From assembly GCA_944384525.1 (NCBI GenBank), contig CALWTR010000006.1, positions 1 to 45,160 of the forward strand: DNA of 45,160 nt, in the 5' to 3' direction. The notes beneath the pieces were generated by a model. It had not been told where the DNA came from. It was given only the letters and a program-made list of their open reading frames with translations, and ran no database searches. This DNA is from an uncultured Clostridia bacterium (GTDB lineage: Bacteria; Bacillota; Clostridia; Oscillospirales; CAG-272). The position numbers and the translations under genes were made by a program. Positions 33,630 to 42,681 of this stretch are shown one piece after another; the stretch's first letter is position 1; each line of letters begins with the position of its first letter.

Positions 33630-34379
33630 TCAGGATAGCTTATTGATATCACGGCAGGATTCGACTGCCTGCTCCGCGGCGCGCTTTGCTATGGCAATGT
33701 CGCGTTCGGATGCCGGCTCATCGAGGTCGGAAAAGGTGTTGCCGGCAATGTTCTTTCCCGTGAACGTCCTGTACCAAACAAGTCCTGTCAGGTACCTGCC
33801 GAGACCGTAAGATACGTGTATATCGTCGCGGTGCAGTTTTTCTATCCCGCCGTCAAAGGCGAGCGCCATCGCGTCCCCGCAAGGAACTATACCGTCAAAA
33901 CCGAGCTCTCCGGCAAGGCGGTGAGTCACGGCGCGGCTTGCGGAAAGCATTTCCTTGAAGTCGGAGAACCCGGCGGCTTCAAGCCTACGCGAGCCGTTCT
34001 GATAGCCCCATATCTGATGTATCAGTATTTTTGCCTTCGGACAGGCGAGCGTCATGTGCTCCTTTATCCTGTCTATATACGGGCGGCACGATTCGTAGCT
34101 GAAGCTCTGATAGCTTGCCTGCTGGATCGTCATATAATCCCAGTCATCGGAATACAGAGCCTCGTCAAGGGATACCTTGAGTCCGACGTATGAGCCGTTG
34201 AATTCGTATCCATATTCCTTAGCCCCAGAGAGCATGTTGCGGTAGTGCCTCGCCAGAGTGCATCCGCCGATATACAGATTTACGACCTTAATATCGTCTC
34301 CGGCGGCATGAGCTATGTCATGCAGATACCTTGTCGCATCCTGCGAGAGGCTGTTTCCGAGCGCAAGTATTTTTATCAT
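33630..34379 (-). CDS. DUF4886 protein, SGNH-hydrolase-like
   Basis: 249 residues without signal peptide. 'KILALGNSLSQDATRYLHDIA' holds the block-I Ser (G-N-S in place of G-D-S), and 'LHRDDIHVSYGLGRYLTGLVWY' supplies the C-terminal Asp-His. In between is 'DWDYMTIQQASYQS'. This is the pattern of DUF4886, predicted esterases or lipases of the SGNH superfamily. ATG 34379 has AAGGAG; a longer upstream frame is rejected. It is the second SGNH-type enzyme in the window. Both are single genes, so a role in glycan deacetylation is a guess. Confidence 0.8.
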   Translation of the reverse strand: MIKILALGNSLSQDATRYLHDIAHAAGDDIKVVNLYIGGCTLARHYRNMLSGAKEYGYEFNGSYVGLKVSLDEALYSDDWDYMTIQQASYQSFSYESCRPYIDRIKEHMTLACPKAKILIHQIWGYQNGSRRLEAAGFSDFKEMLSASRAVTHRLAGELGFDGIVPCGDAMALAFDGGIEKLHRDDIHVSYGLGRYLTGLVWYRTFTGKNIAGNTFSDLDEPASERDIAIAKRAAEQAVESCRDINKLS

Positions 34380-34420
34380 GGGAAAACTCCTTATATCTTG
34401 TATTTTTTCGTGACGGTTTT

Positions 34421-34442
34421 CCGTGCCGGTGTTCCGGCACGG
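34421..34442 (-). other. Strong hairpin in the DUF4886 leader
   Basis: CCGTGCCGG-TGTT-CCGGCACGG, a perfect 9-bp stem with a 4-nt loop, between promoter and ribosome site. On neither strand is it followed by a T-run, so it is not a terminator. It may stabilise the mRNA. Confidence 0.6.
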
Positions 34443-34475
34443 AAAAATGCGTGTTCTGCGCCGCATTTCAAGATA

Positions 34476-34504
34476 ATTTTACCATAAGCTCTCCGCTATT
34501 TCAA
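34476..34504 (-). promoter_or_regulatory. Promoter of the DUF4886 gene
   Basis: Minus strand TTGAAA (34504-34499), 17-bp spacer, TAAAAT (34481-34476). It lies back to back with the promoter at 34515-34543. Confidence 0.7.
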
Positions 34505-34514
34505 GTTATATATA

Positions 34515-34543
34515 TTGATATTGATATGTCTCCGTGATATAAT
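34515..34543 (+). promoter_or_regulatory. Promoter of the lipoprotein-adh cluster
   Basis: TTGATA (34515-34520), 17-bp spacer, TATAAT (34538-34543), 48 bp before the start codon. Confidence 0.8.
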
Positions 34544-34590
34544 GTAAATGAAATAACGCGGCATTTGCCGCGGATACTGGGGGATTTTTC

Positions 34591-35076
34591 ATGAAAGGTG
34601 TCGCCAAGAAAGCATTCGCATTATTTTTAACGCTTGTTTTATCTGCCGCCGTACTGACCGGCTGTTTCTCGGAAGAGCCTGTGGAATTTTCAAACTCCGG
34701 AATGACTGTGACCCTGACATCGGCTTTCAAAGAGGTCGAGCATGAGGGTTTTACTGCGGCATATGATTCGCGGGACATTGCGGTATTCGCCATAAAGGAG
34801 ATGATCTCAGATCTTCCCGGCGGTGCTTCGCTCACGCTCGAGGATTACGGTAAGCTCGTACTGGAAACAAACGGTCTCGATACAACACTGAGCAAAGAGG
34901 GACTACTCACTTATTTCGTATTTGAAAAGAATATAGACGGGGCAAAGTACTCTTACTTTTCCTCTGTGTATAAGGGCAGCGACGCATTTTGGCTCTTTCA
35001 GTTTGCCTGCAAGAGCAGTTCTTTTGACGGCTTGAAAGACGATATAATCAGTTACGCCTCCTCCGTAGAGGTCTGA
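34591..35076 (+). CDS. Small lipoprotein of unknown function
   Basis: 161 residues, lipobox L-T-G-C with Cys near 25. The mature part, about 135 residues, alternates strands and helices ('GMTVTLTSAFKEVEHEGFTAAYDSRDIAVFAIKE', 'FWLFQFACKSSSFDGLKDDIISYASSVEV'). The arrangement resembles PsbP/Mog1-like lipoproteins of Clostridia, which often report on surface or stress states. GGGGG before ATG 34591. The dehydrogenase gene starts 32 bp later. Confidence 0.7.
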   Translation: MKGVAKKAFALFLTLVLSAAVLTGCFSEEPVEFSNSGMTVTLTSAFKEVEHEGFTAAYDSRDIAVFAIKEMISDLPGGASLTLEDYGKLVLETNGLDTTLSKEGLLTYFVFEKNIDGAKYSYFSSVYKGSDAFWLFQFACKSSSFDGLKDDIISYASSVEV

Positions 35077-35108
35077 CGTTAAAAATATATCTGTAAAGGA
35101 GCACATAT

Positions 35109-36290
35109 ATGGCTTTATATTCATATTATACCCCCACTAAAGTTCTCTTCGGCGGGGGAGCAGAGGAGATGGCTGGCAAGCTCATAAAGGAGGGCGGGTA
35201 TAAGAAAGTCCTCGTCCACTTCGGTGGCGGCAGTGCGGTAAAGTCCGGGCTCCTCGGAAGGGTCTGCGCCTCACTCGATGCTGAGGGGATAAAATATGTC
35301 TCCCTCGGCGGAGTAGTGCCGAATCCCCGGCTTTCAAAGGTATATGAGGGTATAGATCTCTCTCTGCGCGAGGGCGTGGATTTCATCCTTGCCGTCGGCG
35401 GCGGCAGCGTTATAGATTCCGCAAAGGCGATAGCTTACGGGGTCACCTCCGGCGGAGATGTATGGGATATATACACCTGCAAGCGCGAGCCTGCCGTTCC
35501 GCTTCCGATAGGCGCCGTTCCCACGATAGCCGCGGCGGGCAGTGAAATGAGCAATTCCTCGGTAATAACCAATGAGAACGGATGGATAAAGCGCGGTTAT
35601 AACAACGATCTTTCGCGCCCTGTCTTTGCGCTGATGGATCCGGAACTTACATTGTCCCTGCCGAAGTATCAGACCTCGTGCGGCTGTGTGGATATAATGA
35701 TGCATACTCTTGAGCGCTATTTTAACCGCGATAAAAACATGGAGCTCACGGACGGTATAGCGGAGGCGCTGATGCGTACCGTGATAAAGAACGCGCAGAG
35801 GCTCATGAAGGATCCTCTCGACCTCTCGGCGCGCGCCGAGATAATGTGGGCGAGCAGTCTCTCCCATAACGGACTTACTAGCTTCGGAAACGGAGGAGGG
35901 GACTGGGCGTGTCACCGTCTTGAGCACGAGCTCGGCGGAATGTTCGATGTGGCGCACGGAGCAGGGCTCTCCGCTATATGGGGGAGCTGGGCGAGATACG
36001 TGTATAAATATATCCCGCACAGATTCGCCTCGCTTGCCGTCAACGTATACGGAGTATCTCCGTGCGGCACGGAAGATGAGACGGCTGTTCGTGGCATAGA
36101 GGCAACGGAGGACTTCTTCCGCTCGCTGGAAATGCCGGTCACGATAAAGGAGCTCGGAGTGGAGCCGACCGACAGGCAGATAGAGGAGATGGCTGATAAG
36201 TGCTGCATCGTCTGCGGAGGAACGCTCGGTACTGCGCTCCCTCTCCACCGCGATGATATGATAAATATATACAAGGCGGCTTTAAATTGA
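35109..36290 (+). CDS. Iron-containing alcohol dehydrogenase (butanol dehydrogenase/YqhD type)
   Basis: 393 residues, NAD(P)H-dependent reduction of aldehydes. N-terminal 'YYTPTKVLFGGGAEE', nucleotide site 'AVGGGSVIDSAKAIAYG', 'PTIAAAGSEMSNSSVITNE', and the metal ligands in 'CGCVDIMMHTLERYF', 'HRLEHELGG' and 'DVAHGAGLSAIWGSW'. This matches clostridial BdhA/YqhD proteins over their full length. AAAGGAG before ATG 35109. Followed after 18 bp by a small membrane protein gene. Confidence 0.93.
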   Translation: MALYSYYTPTKVLFGGGAEEMAGKLIKEGGYKKVLVHFGGGSAVKSGLLGRVCASLDAEGIKYVSLGGVVPNPRLSKVYEGIDLSLREGVDFILAVGGGSVIDSAKAIAYGVTSGGDVWDIYTCKREPAVPLPIGAVPTIAAAGSEMSNSSVITNENGWIKRGYNNDLSRPVFALMDPELTLSLPKYQTSCGCVDIMMHTLERYFNRDKNMELTDGIAEALMRTVIKNAQRLMKDPLDLSARAEIMWASSLSHNGLTSFGNGGGDWACHRLEHELGGMFDVAHGAGLSAIWGSWARYVYKYIPHRFASLAVNVYGVSPCGTEDETAVRGIEATEDFFRSLEMPVTIKELGVEPTDRQIEEMADKCCIVCGGTLGTALPLHRDDMINIYKAALN

Positions 36291-36308
36291 TAGGGGAGGA
36301 TAGAGTCA

Positions 36309-36773
36309 ATGGTCCATCCTAGATGGCTTTTGTTACTGGCATCTGCTCTCTGGCTTTTTGCAGGCTTTAATGTCTGCCGCGCCGGTATAGAAGCGTGTAT
36401 AGAGGACCATGAACTGCCGGTATTTTTACTCATGGTCCCGGTTTTCTTCCTGTTCGGAGCCATGTTTTTGAGGCTGCTTTTTAAGAATGTGCGCCGGATA
36501 CTCGGTTACAGAGCGGAAAAACAGCTGTTTTTAAAGGCGTTTACGATCAAGTCATATATAATAATAGCGTTTATGATCGCTATGGGTATAACTCTTCGCA
36601 GTACCGATATAGTACCGGTGCGTTTTGTCGCCTTTTTCTATACCGGGCTCGGATCAGCGCTGTTTTTGTGCGGGGCGGTATATTTGACCTCGTTTTTCCT
36701 ACACAGCCGTCTTGCCGACCGTATGTCGGAGGAGGTCGCCGCGGTCAAGGCAGAGGTAGCAGATGAGGATTGA
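36309..36773 (+). CDS. Small membrane protein of unknown function
   Basis: 154 residues with four hydrophobic stretches (about 5-25, 38-58, 82-98 and 106-130) and a charged C-terminal tail 'SRLADRMSEEVAAVKAEVADED'. GGGGAGGA lies before ATG 36309. It sits between adh and the thiamine pyrophosphokinase gene with 18- and 12-bp gaps, so the three are co-transcribed. I do not recognise a family. Confidence 0.75.
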   Translation: MVHPRWLLLLASALWLFAGFNVCRAGIEACIEDHELPVFLLMVPVFFLFGAMFLRLLFKNVRRILGYRAEKQLFLKAFTIKSYIIIAFMIAMGITLRSTDIVPVRFVAFFYTGLGSALFLCGAVYLTSFFLHSRLADRMSEEVAAVKAEVADED

Positions 36774-36785
36774 AGGGAGTCAAAA

Positions 36786-37406
36786 ATGAGCATATGTCAT
36801 ATAATATGTGCCGGCGAGGAGGGCGGACTTCCGTTTTCTCCGGCTGATGACGATTATGTTATAGCGGCAGACGGAGGGCTTGCTTATGCCGAGCGATACG
36901 GTATACGGACCGACGCGGTGATAGGCGACTTCGATTCTCTCGGATATTCTCCGGAGCACGGAAATGTTCTGACTCTTCCGGTCAGGAAAAACGATACGGA
37001 TACGCTTGCGGCGGTCAGATACGGGCTCGATAAGGGATATCGCCGTTTTCGGTTGTACTGTGCGCTCGGCGGCAGGAGTTCTCACACTGTTGCGAATATA
37101 CAGACGCTTGCGTATATAGCTCTCTCCGGCGGAAGAGGGGAGATGATCTCGGACAGGGAAGTATTCACTGTTATAAGGAATTCCGAAATAGATTTTCCCG
37201 CCGGGATGCGCGGGGAAATATCCGTATTCTCCCTGACAGAGGAGTCGCACGGGGTAAGAGAGAGCGGGCTCGAATATCCGGCGGACGGGATAACTGTTAC
37301 GAGCGAATTCCCGATAGGCGTCAGCAATGCGTTTACCGGCGCTCCGTCATCGGTAGGAGTAGAAGACGGGATATTGCTGATAATATACGAAAACGACCGG
37401 AAATAA
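36786..37406 (+). CDS. thiN: Thiamine pyrophosphokinase
   Basis: 206 residues; makes thiamine diphosphate from thiamine and ATP. Motifs 'VIAADGGLAYAERYGIRTDAVIGDFDSLG' and 'RKNDTDTLAAVRYGLDKGY', then 'YCALGGRSSHTVANIQTL' (G-R-x-x-H, usually G-x-R-x-D-H) form the catalytic domain, and the C-terminal beta domain ends in 'GVSNAFTGAPSSVGVEDGILLIIYE' with the usual S-N pair. Last gene of its operon; terminator 32 bp later. Confidence 0.92.
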   Translation: MSICHIICAGEEGGLPFSPADDDYVIAADGGLAYAERYGIRTDAVIGDFDSLGYSPEHGNVLTLPVRKNDTDTLAAVRYGLDKGYRRFRLYCALGGRSSHTVANIQTLAYIALSGGRGEMISDREVFTVIRNSEIDFPAGMRGEISVFSLTEESHGVRESGLEYPADGITVTSEFPIGVSNAFTGAPSSVGVEDGILLIIYENDRK

Positions 37407-37437
37407 GCTTTTTATATGGAAAAAATCAGTTTTAAGG

Positions 37438-37462
37438 TCCCCTGACGTTCAGGGGATCTTTT
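37438..37462 (+). terminator. Terminator after thiN
   Basis: TCCCCTGA-CGT-TCAGGGGA followed by TCTTTT. Confidence 0.85.
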
Positions 37463-37480
37463 CCGCGCGTTTTTTTATTG

Positions 37481-37509
37481 TTGACAAGGGGATGAGACTA
37501 TTGTATAAT
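37481..37509 (+). promoter_or_regulatory. Promoter of the ABC-2 type transporter operon
   Basis: TTGACA (37481-37486), 17-bp spacer, TATAAT (37504-37509), perfect consensus, 47 bp before the ATPase start. Confidence 0.92.
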
Positions 37510-37556
37510 AAACGTGTACGGTTTTCCGTAAAGAATAACGATATCGGAGGATATTC

Positions 37557-38270
37557 ATGCTTAAAATAGTAGGTCTTACAAAAAGCTACGGCGACAAAAA
37601 GGCCGTCGACAATCTCAGCCTTGAGATAAAGCCGGGCGAGATCTGCGGGTTTATAGGACATAACGGTGCGGGAAAGACTACGACGATAAAATCCTGTATC
37701 GGTATTCTTAAATTTGACTCGGGAGAGATATATATAGACGGCATATCGGTAAAGGAGCATCCCCTGGACTGCAAGCGCATCTGCGCATATATACCCGATA
37801 ACCCGGATCTGTATGAGTTCATGAGCGGAATAAAATATCTCAATTTTATAGCGGACGTATATAAGGTAAGTGCGGAGGAGCGCGAAAAGAAGATACACGA
37901 GCTCTCCGACAAGCTCGGTCTTACCGGTGATCTCGCACAGCCGATAAATTCCTATTCTCACGGTATGAAACAGAAGCTTGCCGTAATAGCCGCATGGCTC
38001 CATTCACCCAAGCTGATAATAATGGATGAGCCGTTTGTCGGGCTGGATCCCAAGGCGTCACATATACTCAAAGAGATGATGCGCGAGTTCTGTGAACAGG
38101 GAGGTGCGATATTCTTCTCGACTCACGTACTTGAGGTCGCGGAGAAGCTCTGCGACAAGGTCGCGATAATCAAAAACGGAACCCTTGTGGTTTCCGGAAC
38201 GATGGAAGAGGTGCGCGGCCAGGATTCTCTGGAAGAGGTATTCCTTGAACTGGAGGGAGACAATGCTTAA
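37557..38270 (+). CDS. ABC transporter ATP-binding protein
   Basis: 237 residues. Walker A 'GHNGAGKTT' (about 36-44), signature 'SYSHGMKQK', Walker B 'LIIMDEPFVGLDP', switch His in 'FFSTHVLEVAEKL'. The signature has S-H-G-M in place of S-G-G-Q, as common in ABC-2 ATPases of the CcmA/EcsA kind. Its stop overlaps the permease start by 8 bp, so the subunits are translated together. Substrate unknown. Confidence 0.93.
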   Translation: MLKIVGLTKSYGDKKAVDNLSLEIKPGEICGFIGHNGAGKTTTIKSCIGILKFDSGEIYIDGISVKEHPLDCKRICAYIPDNPDLYEFMSGIKYLNFIADVYKVSAEEREKKIHELSDKLGLTGDLAQPINSYSHGMKQKLAVIAAWLHSPKLIIMDEPFVGLDPKASHILKEMMREFCEQGGAIFFSTHVLEVAEKLCDKVAIIKNGTLVVSGTMEEVRGQDSLEEVFLELEGDNA

Positions 38271-39861
38271 GACTCTTATAGGTATAAGGATACGCTCAAT
38301 GTTCGCCGGCATGTATATGGGCGGAAAGAAAAAGAACAGGGGGAAGGGAATGGCGGTCTTTGTGCTCGCCTTTCTCGCCTTAGCCTTTGTCGCGTTCTTC
38401 TTCTTTGTATATGTATTTGCCGATGCATTGGTCGTATATATGCATAAGTCGGAGCTCGACTGGCTGTATTTTGCGCTGTTCATGCTGGCGGCGTTTCTGT
38501 TTATGTTCGTCGGTTCTATTTTTATGACCAAGACGGAGATATTCGACGCAAAGGATAATGAGCTTTTGCTCAGTATGCCGATAAAGCCTATCGACATAGT
38601 GATATCGAGAATGTCTGTCGTCTATATATTCAACGTGCTCTTTGAATCCGTTATAATGATACCTGCGATAGTGGCATATGACGACAGATGCGGTTTTTCC
38701 GTATCCGCAACGCTTGCGTTCATCGTTGTGTTCATTATGCTTCCGCTGCTTTCGCTCTCCGTGTCTTCGGTTTTCGGCTGGGTGATCGCGATAGTTGCGG
38801 CTAAGTTCAAAAACCGTGCAATAACCAAGGTAATGGCGTCGCTTGTTCTCCTTGTGGCTTTTTACTATGTATATTTCCAGCTGATCGGGAACATGGATGT
38901 TATCGTGACTGACCCGGGCTCGATAATAAATGAGGAGTTCGCGCGCAAATATGTCGCGCTGTACTGGGTGGGCGCGTCGATAGCAAAATTCGATATACTT
39001 GCCTTCCTGCTCGTCTGCGGAATATCGCTCGCCGCGTTTGCCGTTGCTTCTGTCCTGATAATACGGAGCTTTATACGCATAACGACAGAAAAGAGCGGAG
39101 CAAAGAAAAAGGAGTACGTGCGCCGCGAGGCAAAGGTGAGAGGTGTGCGCAAAGCGCTCATCGGCAAGGAGATGTCAAAATATACCTCCTCGGTCGCTTA
39201 TATGCTCAATGACTCGCTTGGCATCGCCTTTTCACTGGTTCTCGCTGTATTGGCGGTCATTAACCGCGATACTCTTATTTCTGTTATCGAGGTGCTTGAG
39301 GTCGATATTGTCAATATCGGCGAGATAGCGGCACTCGGAACGATGCTGTTCCTCTCATCTATGACGCTGATCTCCGCTCCGTCGATATCGCTGGAGGGCA
39401 AAAATCTCTGGATAATAAAGAGCATCCCCGTAAATACTAAGGATGTGCTGATCGCAAAACTTTCTCTGCATATGATCATAGCGGCTCCGGTGGCGGCCGT
39501 GAGCGCGCTTTTGTTCGGGTTAGCGATAGGGAACGATGCGGTAGTAATAATTACATTCATAATAGTGAATGTACTTATGACCCTGCTCGTAGATACTATC
39601 GGACTTATGCTCAATCTGATATTCCCGCGCTTTGACTGGATCAATGAAAACATTCCTATAAAGCAGGGCGCGTCCGTCAACCTTACGATGCTCGCATCCA
39701 TGCTGATATCAGTCGGCATCGCGGCGCTGTTCGGCCTTTTCAGCGCCTTTCTGGGCGGCATCATATCGGCTCTGCTGATCATCATTTTGATGCTCGCTCT
39801 CAATACAGCTATGATCTTGATCATAATGAAAAAAGGAGTTGCGATCTTCGATAATCTTTGA
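38263..39861 (+). CDS. ABC-2 type transporter permease, large form
   Basis: 532 residues with about 12 hydrophobic helices and a Lys-rich N-terminus ('MGGKKKNRGKG'). The ATG at 38263 overlaps the ATPase stop. Sequence such as 'FMTKTEIFDAKDNELLLSMPIKPIDIVISRM' and 'SISLEGKNLWIIKSIPVNTKDVLIAKL' is typical of a clostridial ABC-2 permease family of about 550 residues. It works with the preceding ATPase; export of an unknown compound or a role in envelope upkeep is likely. Confidence 0.88.
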   Translation: MLKTLIGIRIRSMFAGMYMGGKKKNRGKGMAVFVLAFLALAFVAFFFFVYVFADALVVYMHKSELDWLYFALFMLAAFLFMFVGSIFMTKTEIFDAKDNELLLSMPIKPIDIVISRMSVVYIFNVLFESVIMIPAIVAYDDRCGFSVSATLAFIVVFIMLPLLSLSVSSVFGWVIAIVAAKFKNRAITKVMASLVLLVAFYYVYFQLIGNMDVIVTDPGSIINEEFARKYVALYWVGASIAKFDILAFLLVCGISLAAFAVASVLIIRSFIRITTEKSGAKKKEYVRREAKVRGVRKALIGKEMSKYTSSVAYMLNDSLGIAFSLVLAVLAVINRDTLISVIEVLEVDIVNIGEIAALGTMLFLSSMTLISAPSISLEGKNLWIIKSIPVNTKDVLIAKLSLHMIIAAPVAAVSALLFGLAIGNDAVVIITFIIVNVLMTLLVDTIGLMLNLIFPRFDWINENIPIKQGASVNLTMLASMLISVGIAALFGLFSAFLGGIISALLIIILMLALNTAMILIIMKKGVAIFDNL

Positions 39862-39880
39862 TACGGAGATATGCCGAAAT

Positions 39881-40993
39881 ATGGAAGGTACTGTCGGGAA
39901 ATCCTCCGCGGATACGCCGCGGAGCAAAAATGCGGTGCAGTCGTTTTTAACGAGGTACCGTGTTTGTCTGCTCCTGATAGGGGTAACTTTGATTTTGAAT
40001 ATCGTCGCACGGCTGAGCCCTGCGGCGGCGGATCTTATCGGCGGCACCGTTGGTGCCGCCTTTCGTTTTCTGCTCTCGTTTTTGACCTCGCCGTTCCCGT
40101 TTCCGCTGGCGGAGGTGTTGACGGTAATTTTGCCGATAGCTGTGCTCCTGCTTGCGGTCTTCGGTATCCGGCGTGTCGTCAGGGGCGGCGACACCGGTGC
40201 CTTTACTTTCTTTATCATTGTCCTGGTGACATTGCTTTATCCGCTGTATTTTTTTACTCTTGGCGTCGGGTATCGCATAACGCCCGGCTATGTTTCTCTT
40301 GGGCTGGACCCGGACGAGGTCGGATATGAGGATGCCGAGGCATTTACCGTATATCTCTCCGGGGAAATAAACAGCCTGTCCTGCGGAATTCAGCGCTCGG
40401 AGAACGGGAGCACCGCATCCGGAATGAGCGCGGACGAGCTTTCAGATGAGCTGTGTCGGATCTGGGGATGCGGCAGTACAAGGATAAAGCCGCTGGTCCC
40501 GGAGGCGTTGTTTACGTCGGCGGGCATTAACGGGATGTATTTCCCGTTTACCGGAGAGGTATGCGTAAATTTTTCCTATCCGGATTATACGGTAGTTTTC
40601 TCAGCCGCGCATGAGTTCGCCCATAGGTGCGGGATCTCACGTGAGGAGGAGGCAAATTTTGAGGCGTACAGACGTCTGATGAACGGCGGCACGCCTTATC
40701 TGAGGTACAGCGCGGCGCTGTCAATGTATGAAATAGTGCTGGGCGATATGAGCCGCGCGGATCCGGAGCGTTACCGGACGGCGTGGGAACGGCTCTCTGA
40801 GGGGGCAAAGAGCGATATTCTCGCTGCTCGTGCTCACGCGTCAGAGCATGCCGGAAAAGTAACGGATGCCTCTGATGCGCTCAATGATGCCGCTCTGAAA
40901 CTGAACGGCGGAGGAGGACGAGCTTCATACGGAGAGGCGGCCGCCATAGCGATAGCGCATTACAAAAAGTATATCGCCGTAAGCGGCCGATGA
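39881..40993 (+). CDS. DUF3810 membrane protein with zinc-peptidase motif
   Basis: 370 residues. Three hydrophobic helices in residues 30-140, then a domain with 'AAHEFAHRCGISREEEANFEAY': His244, Glu245 and His248 form H-E-x-x-H, and a Glu near 256 may be the third ligand. This is DUF3810, a family of predicted membrane-bound metallopeptidases. ATG 39881 has CGGAGA upstream at a slightly long distance. It follows the ABC permease by 19 bp, so it is probably in its operon. No substrate can be named. Confidence 0.85.
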   Translation: MEGTVGKSSADTPRSKNAVQSFLTRYRVCLLLIGVTLILNIVARLSPAAADLIGGTVGAAFRFLLSFLTSPFPFPLAEVLTVILPIAVLLLAVFGIRRVVRGGDTGAFTFFIIVLVTLLYPLYFFTLGVGYRITPGYVSLGLDPDEVGYEDAEAFTVYLSGEINSLSCGIQRSENGSTASGMSADELSDELCRIWGCGSTRIKPLVPEALFTSAGINGMYFPFTGEVCVNFSYPDYTVVFSAAHEFAHRCGISREEEANFEAYRRLMNGGTPYLRYSAALSMYEIVLGDMSRADPERYRTAWERLSEGAKSDILAARAHASEHAGKVTDASDALNDAALKLNGGGGRASYGEAAAIAIAHYKKYIAVSGR

Positions 40994-41065
40994 TGATCTC
41001 ACGGTTTTAAAAATCCGCTTTGAATCATAGAATTGTTAAAGAAAGACGATTGTTTGGAGCGGTGT

Positions 41066-42592
41066 ATGATGAGCGTTAACACCAGGCGTTTTTTTATGAG
41101 CGGGATACTGCTGACATCGGTCTCGCTGTTTATGCGCGGCGTTGCGGTCGCGTTCAATTCCTATTTGTCACGGACCGTAGGAGCTGAGGGGATAGGGCTT
41201 TTTACTCTGATGATGTCCGTATACGGTTTTGCCGTGACATTTGCGACTTCCGGGATAAGTCTTACCGTAACGCGTCTTGTGGCCGCCGCCGTAGGAGAGG
41301 GACTGGGAAAAGAGGCGCGCGCCGTGCTCCGCCGCTCTGTTGTTTACGCCCTTTCCTTTGGCGGTGCGGCGGCTCTGGTGCTGTTTTTCGGTGCTGAGTT
41401 TTTCGGGACCGATATCCTCGGAGATGCGAGGACGGTCTCCTCGCTTCGGCTTTTTGCCATATGCCTTGTCCCGACCGCAATGTCCGCAGTCATGTCAGGA
41501 TATTTTATCGGGGTCAGGCGCGTACATAAGAATGCGCTGTGCAGTGTGGCGGAGCAGGGGTTGCGTATAGGTATCACAATTGCCCTTATAACCCGTGCGG
41601 CTCCTTACGGCGTAGAGTATGCCTGCCTCGCGATGGTAGGAGGCTCGGCTTTATCCGAATTTATAGCCTTTTTCTTTCAGATGCTTTTGTTTATCGGCGA
41701 TACCTCTCACATACTTGAGCGCGGAGGGGAAGAGGTCCCGGGCGGCTGGGGACGGCTTTTCAATATGGCAGTGCCGGTAGCGCTTTCGGCATACATACGT
41801 TCTGCGCTTTTGACGTTTGAGCATGTACTTATACCGAAGAGCCTCAAAAAAGGCGGAAATGAGTATTCCGATGCGCTTGCGTCTTATGGAATACTTCACG
41901 GCATGGCGATGCCTGTTATACTGTATCCGATGGCGCTTCTGACAGCGTTTTCCGGACTGCTCGTACCTGAGTTCGCGGAGTGCAAGGCCAGGGGAGAGAT
42001 CGATAGGATGTCTTCTATCGCGTCGAGAGCTTTGGGGTACACTCTGGCGTTTTCTTGTGGGAGCGCCGTGCTTTTATATACCTTTTCCGATGAGATCGGC
42101 AATATACTGTACGGCAGCGGGGAAGCCGGCGTCTATATAGCCATACTGAGCGTCGTCATACCGGTGATGTACCTTGATCATGTGACCGATTCAGTGCTGA
42201 AGGGTATAGGTGAGCAAGTATATTCGATGTGGGTCAACATTTCTGATTCGCTCCTCTCAATAATATTAGTCGTCCTGGTTTTGCCGCGCCTCGGAGTGGT
42301 CGGATACGCATATGTCATAATCGGAGTTGAAATATATAATTTCACGCTCTCATTTATCAGGCTGAGGCGGCGCGTCAAAATAAAACTAGATATCGTCGGA
42401 TACGGTGTATTTCCGCTTTGCGCCGCATTTGCGGCCAGCGCAGGTGCGCAGGGGGCGTTTTCGATGAACGGGAGCGTTACGACCGCACCGTGGCTTTTTG
42501 TCAAAATGATTTTCGCTCTCTGTATTTTTATAGCTGTATTTTTGGGAATGGAGGAGTTGCGCGCGGCAGCAGTTAAGCGGAGGACCGCTTGA
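41066..42592 (+). CDS. Polysaccharide-type flippase, SpoVB/MurJ-like (MOP superfamily)
   Basis: About 508 residues, 12-14 hydrophobic helices. The N-terminus 'FFMSGILLTSVSLFMRGVAVAFNSYLSRTVGAEGIGLFTLMMSVYGFAVTFATSGI' is that of SpoVB-family lipid flippases of Firmicutes. Members move lipid-linked sugars across the membrane in cell wall, spore or exopolysaccharide synthesis. Start taken at ATG 41066 (GGAG 6 bp upstream); ATG 41069 is equally possible. It follows DUF3810 by 72 bp. Confidence 0.88.
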   Translation: MMSVNTRRFFMSGILLTSVSLFMRGVAVAFNSYLSRTVGAEGIGLFTLMMSVYGFAVTFATSGISLTVTRLVAAAVGEGLGKEARAVLRRSVVYALSFGGAAALVLFFGAEFFGTDILGDARTVSSLRLFAICLVPTAMSAVMSGYFIGVRRVHKNALCSVAEQGLRIGITIALITRAAPYGVEYACLAMVGGSALSEFIAFFFQMLLFIGDTSHILERGGEEVPGGWGRLFNMAVPVALSAYIRSALLTFEHVLIPKSLKKGGNEYSDALASYGILHGMAMPVILYPMALLTAFSGLLVPEFAECKARGEIDRMSSIASRALGYTLAFSCGSAVLLYTFSDEIGNILYGSGEAGVYIAILSVVIPVMYLDHVTDSVLKGIGEQVYSMWVNISDSLLSIILVVLVLPRLGVVGYAYVIIGVEIYNFTLSFIRLRRRVKIKLDIVGYGVFPLCAAFAASAGAQGAFSMNGSVTTAPWLFVKMIFALCIFIAVFLGMEELRAAAVKRRTA

Positions 42593-42619
42593 CACGCGCA
42601 TGTGTAAGTGGTAAAATAA

Positions 42620-42661
42620 ATTCCGGATAGGTATCCGGCACAGCCGGTCTCTATCCGGAAT
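42620..42661 (+). terminator. Long nested hairpin after the flippase gene
   Basis: ATTCCGGATAG pairs with CTATCCGGAAT (11 bp), and inside it CCGGC-ACA-GCCGG forms a second stem. Only CACTGTTTT follows, so termination may be partial. It lies 20 bp before the next start codon. Confidence 0.55.
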
Positions 42662-42681
42662 CACTGTTTTACGGAGGAGCT

